Origin: Methylomonas sp.
GTDB taxonomy: Bacteria; Pseudomonadota; Gammaproteobacteria; Methylococcales; Methylomonadaceae
Length of the DNA stretch: 22,451 nt
Assembly (NCBI GenBank): GCA_026988195.1
Contig: JALSLS010000102.1
Span: forward strand, 1 to 22,451
Reading direction: 5' to 3'
Below are positions 20,995-22,451 of the stretch, in pieces (position 1 is the first letter of the stretch; each line of letters starts with the position of its first letter). The notes beneath the pieces were generated by a model. That model did not search any database. It saw only the letters and a program-made list of their open reading frames with translations, and was not told where the DNA came from. The position numbers and the translations under genes were made by a program.

Positions 20995-22095
20995 ATGAAA
21001 ATAAGACTTTCATTACCTATCCTTCTATCAAGTATGCTAATGACCTCAGCATGCTCCGAACCAAAACAGTCAGCTCAATTACTAATGCCAGCTGAATTAT
21101 CTATCGCTACTTTTGCAGGTGGTTGTTTTTGGTGTGTGGAATCAGATTTTGAAAAAGAGCCTGGTGTACATCAGGTCATTTCAGGGTTTAGTGGTGGAAT
21201 AATTAAAAACCCGAGTTATAAACAAGTTTCTGCTGGCAATACCAAACATGTAGAAGCAGTACAAGTATATTACGACCCTAAAATCATATCTTACCAAGGT
21301 TTATTAGATGTCTTTTGGCGACAAATCAACCCAACAGATAATAAAGGACAGTTTGTTGATAGAGGAAGGCATTATCGCCCTATTATTTTTTATCATAATA
21401 AACAACAATACCAACTAGCTGAAGCATCAAAACAAAACTTACAATCTTCAGGTCGTTTTGCCAGCCCCATCACCACAGAAATAAAAGCGTTTAATAACTT
21501 TTATAGCGCTGAGGACTACCACCAAGATTATTATAAAAAAAATCCAGTTCGTTATAAATATTACCGCTATAAATCAGGTAGAGACCAGTATTTAAATAAA
21601 ATATGGGGTAAAAATTTAAAGCAAACATTAGCCACCAAACAAAAATACAGTAAACCTTCAGAACAAGTATTACGTAGTACATTGACAGCATTGCAATATA
21701 AAGTTACCCAAAATGAAGGAACAGAGCCCGCCTTTAAAAACAGCCTTTGGAATGAAAAACGCGCTGGGATTTATGTAGATATTGTCAGTGGCGAGCCTCT
21801 ATTCTCATCCCTAGACAAATTTAAATCAGGCACAGGCTGGCCAAGCTTTACTCGCCCCATAGACACTAACCATATTGTTGAAAAAACTGATTATTACTTA
21901 CTCTACCCTAGAACTGAAATTCGTAGCCAATATGCCGATTCACATTTAGGGCATGTTTTTAATGATGGACCTCAACCAACAGGGCTAAGGTATTGCATAA
22001 ATTCTGCCGCATTACGTTTTATACCTGTTAAAGACCTTCAGTCTTCTGGCTATGGGAAATATCTTGATAGCTTCACCCCACTTACCACCCCATAA
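20995..22095 (+). CDS. msrAB: Fused methionine sulfoxide reductase MsrA-MsrB, exported
   Basis: This 366-residue protein repairs methionine sulfoxide of both stereoisomers. The N-terminus is a signal peptide ending in MTSAC (Cys20), so it is probably an envelope lipoprotein, although Thr at -3 is an imperfect lipobox. MsrA covers about 35-200 with GCFWC (catalytic Cys44). MsrB covers about 220-355, with SGTGWPSF, DSHLGHVFNDGP and RYCINSAALRF (catalytic Cys334). The MsrB zinc cysteines are absent (YVDIVSGEPLF), as in Neisseria PilB. Thr280 replaces the usual resolving cysteine. It stands alone, after a mobile element. The family role is repair of oxidised envelope proteins, fitting a cell with a highly loaded respiratory periplasm. 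Confidence 0.95.
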   Translation: MKIRLSLPILLSSMLMTSACSEPKQSAQLLMPAELSIATFAGGCFWCVESDFEKEPGVHQVISGFSGGIIKNPSYKQVSAGNTKHVEAVQVYYDPKIISYQGLLDVFWRQINPTDNKGQFVDRGRHYRPIIFYHNKQQYQLAEASKQNLQSSGRFASPITTEIKAFNNFYSAEDYHQDYYKKNPVRYKYYRYKSGRDQYLNKIWGKNLKQTLATKQKYSKPSEQVLRSTLTALQYKVTQNEGTEPAFKNSLWNEKRAGIYVDIVSGEPLFSSLDKFKSGTGWPSFTRPIDTNHIVEKTDYYLLYPRTEIRSQYADSHLGHVFNDGPQPTGLRYCINSAALRFIPVKDLQSSGYGKYLDSFTPLTTP

Positions 22096-22134
22096 CTTTG
22101 CTTTAATACTAGCCAGCCAAGTGCTCAGTGCCCC

Positions 22135-22161
22135 CCTTGATTCCGCTTCGCTGCATCAAGG
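22135..22161. repeat. Small CCTTGAT/ATCAAGG hairpin
   Basis: CCTTGAT and ATCAAGG form a 7-bp stem around TCCGCTTCGCTGC between the convergent msrAB and histidine kinase genes. It could be part of a bidirectional transcript end or a remnant of an intergenic repeat. Confidence 0.4.
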
Positions 22162-22237
22162 CTACGCGATATATACAACACAGAAGAGGGGAAAAGCTTT
22201 AGCGATTATTAATGCTTTAGGTAAAATGTTAAATTAA

Positions 22238-22451
22238 TTATGCCTTGGTGCTTATATCAATATATTGCAAGTCAATTCGTGTGCCACCACTATTCGAGCT
22301 TAACAACGATAGTTTCATTTGATGCAAATCTGCAATTTCTTTAACAATTGCTAACCCTAAGCCGCAACCATCACCCGAACTACCAGGAATACGATAAAAA
22401 CGTTCAAATATTTTATCCTTTTCAAGTTCGGTGATACCTGGCCCATCATCT
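22238..22451 (-). CDS. Sensor histidine kinase, C-terminal fragment (cut by window edge)
   Basis: The last 71 codons of a minus-strand gene are visible, running off the window end; the start lies beyond 22451. The fragment has the ATP-binding HATPase_c motifs DDGPGI (G1 box), FERFYRIPGSSGDGCGLGLA (F and G2 boxes) and GGTRIDLQY near the end. This is the classical C-terminus of QseC/PmrB-type sensor kinases. The partner response regulator would be expected upstream, outside the window. It converges with msrAB with 142 bases between the stop codons. Confidence 0.9.
   Translation of the reverse strand, partial: DDGPGITELEKDKIFERFYRIPGSSGDGCGLGLAIVKEIADLHQMKLSLLSSNSGGTRIDLQYIDISTKA

Noticed and set aside
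22052..22237. Open frame of 61 codons after msrAB
   Set aside because: It overlaps the msrAB end in another frame, has no ribosome binding site and no recognisable content.

Overview
The window looks like chromosomal DNA of an AT-rich gammaproteobacterial methylotroph, most likely a methanotroph of the Methylococcales (inference). The main evidence is a periplasmic PQQ-dependent, lanthanide-type methanol dehydrogenase (xoxF) followed by xoxJ. The gammaproteobacterial order yceD-rpmF-plsX-fabH and a fused MsrA-MsrB protein fit this.

Layout. 1-240: degenerate and intact copies of a short palindromic mobile element. 237-3157 (minus strand): yceD, rpmF, plsX, fabH (ribosome assembly, ribosomal protein L32, phospholipid and fatty acid initiation), with a third copy of the element between rpmF and plsX. 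3610-4560 (plus): a class II aldolase-family protein and glutaredoxin 3. 4815-8794 (plus): gcvT and full-length gcvP of the glycine cleavage system, with no gcvH beside them. 8795-9235: a large multi-arm palindrome. 9236-11221: a methyl-accepting chemotaxis protein. 11430-11738: a small membrane protein of unknown function. 11739-12503: a gene-free stretch packed with inverted-repeat elements, one inserted inside another. 12504-13652 (minus): RNase D. 13865-14680 (minus): a double-receiver response regulator whose first receiver has lost its phosphoacceptor. 14681-15040: a REP-type doublet. 15041-16810: an SLC13-type permease with RCK_C domains. 16811-17514: a long leader without genes. 17515-20384: xoxF, a strong terminator, and xoxJ. 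20385-20994: two further palindromic elements. 20995-22095: an MsrAB lipoprotein. 22238-22451 (minus): the C-terminal end of a sensor histidine kinase cut by the window edge.

The genes do not form one pathway. XoxF/XoxJ oxidise methanol in the periplasm. GcvT/GcvP feed one-carbon units from glycine into folate, which suits a methylotroph. MsrAB and glutaredoxin deal with oxidised thiols and methionine. The chemoreceptor and response regulator belong to signalling.

The most unusual content lies between the genes. At least ten palindromic, MITE- or REP-like elements belong to several families with different terminal repeats. Four of these families (157-bp copies at 81-237 and 20732-20888; 11994-12160; 20390-20553; 8931-9153) carry nearly the same apical hairpin at their centres, roughly GGCGCATAGC-NN-GCTACGTAAC, although their ends are unrelated. 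Several sit exactly at gene 3' ends, and one supplies a stop codon. All functional calls come from reading motifs by eye; no database search was possible.
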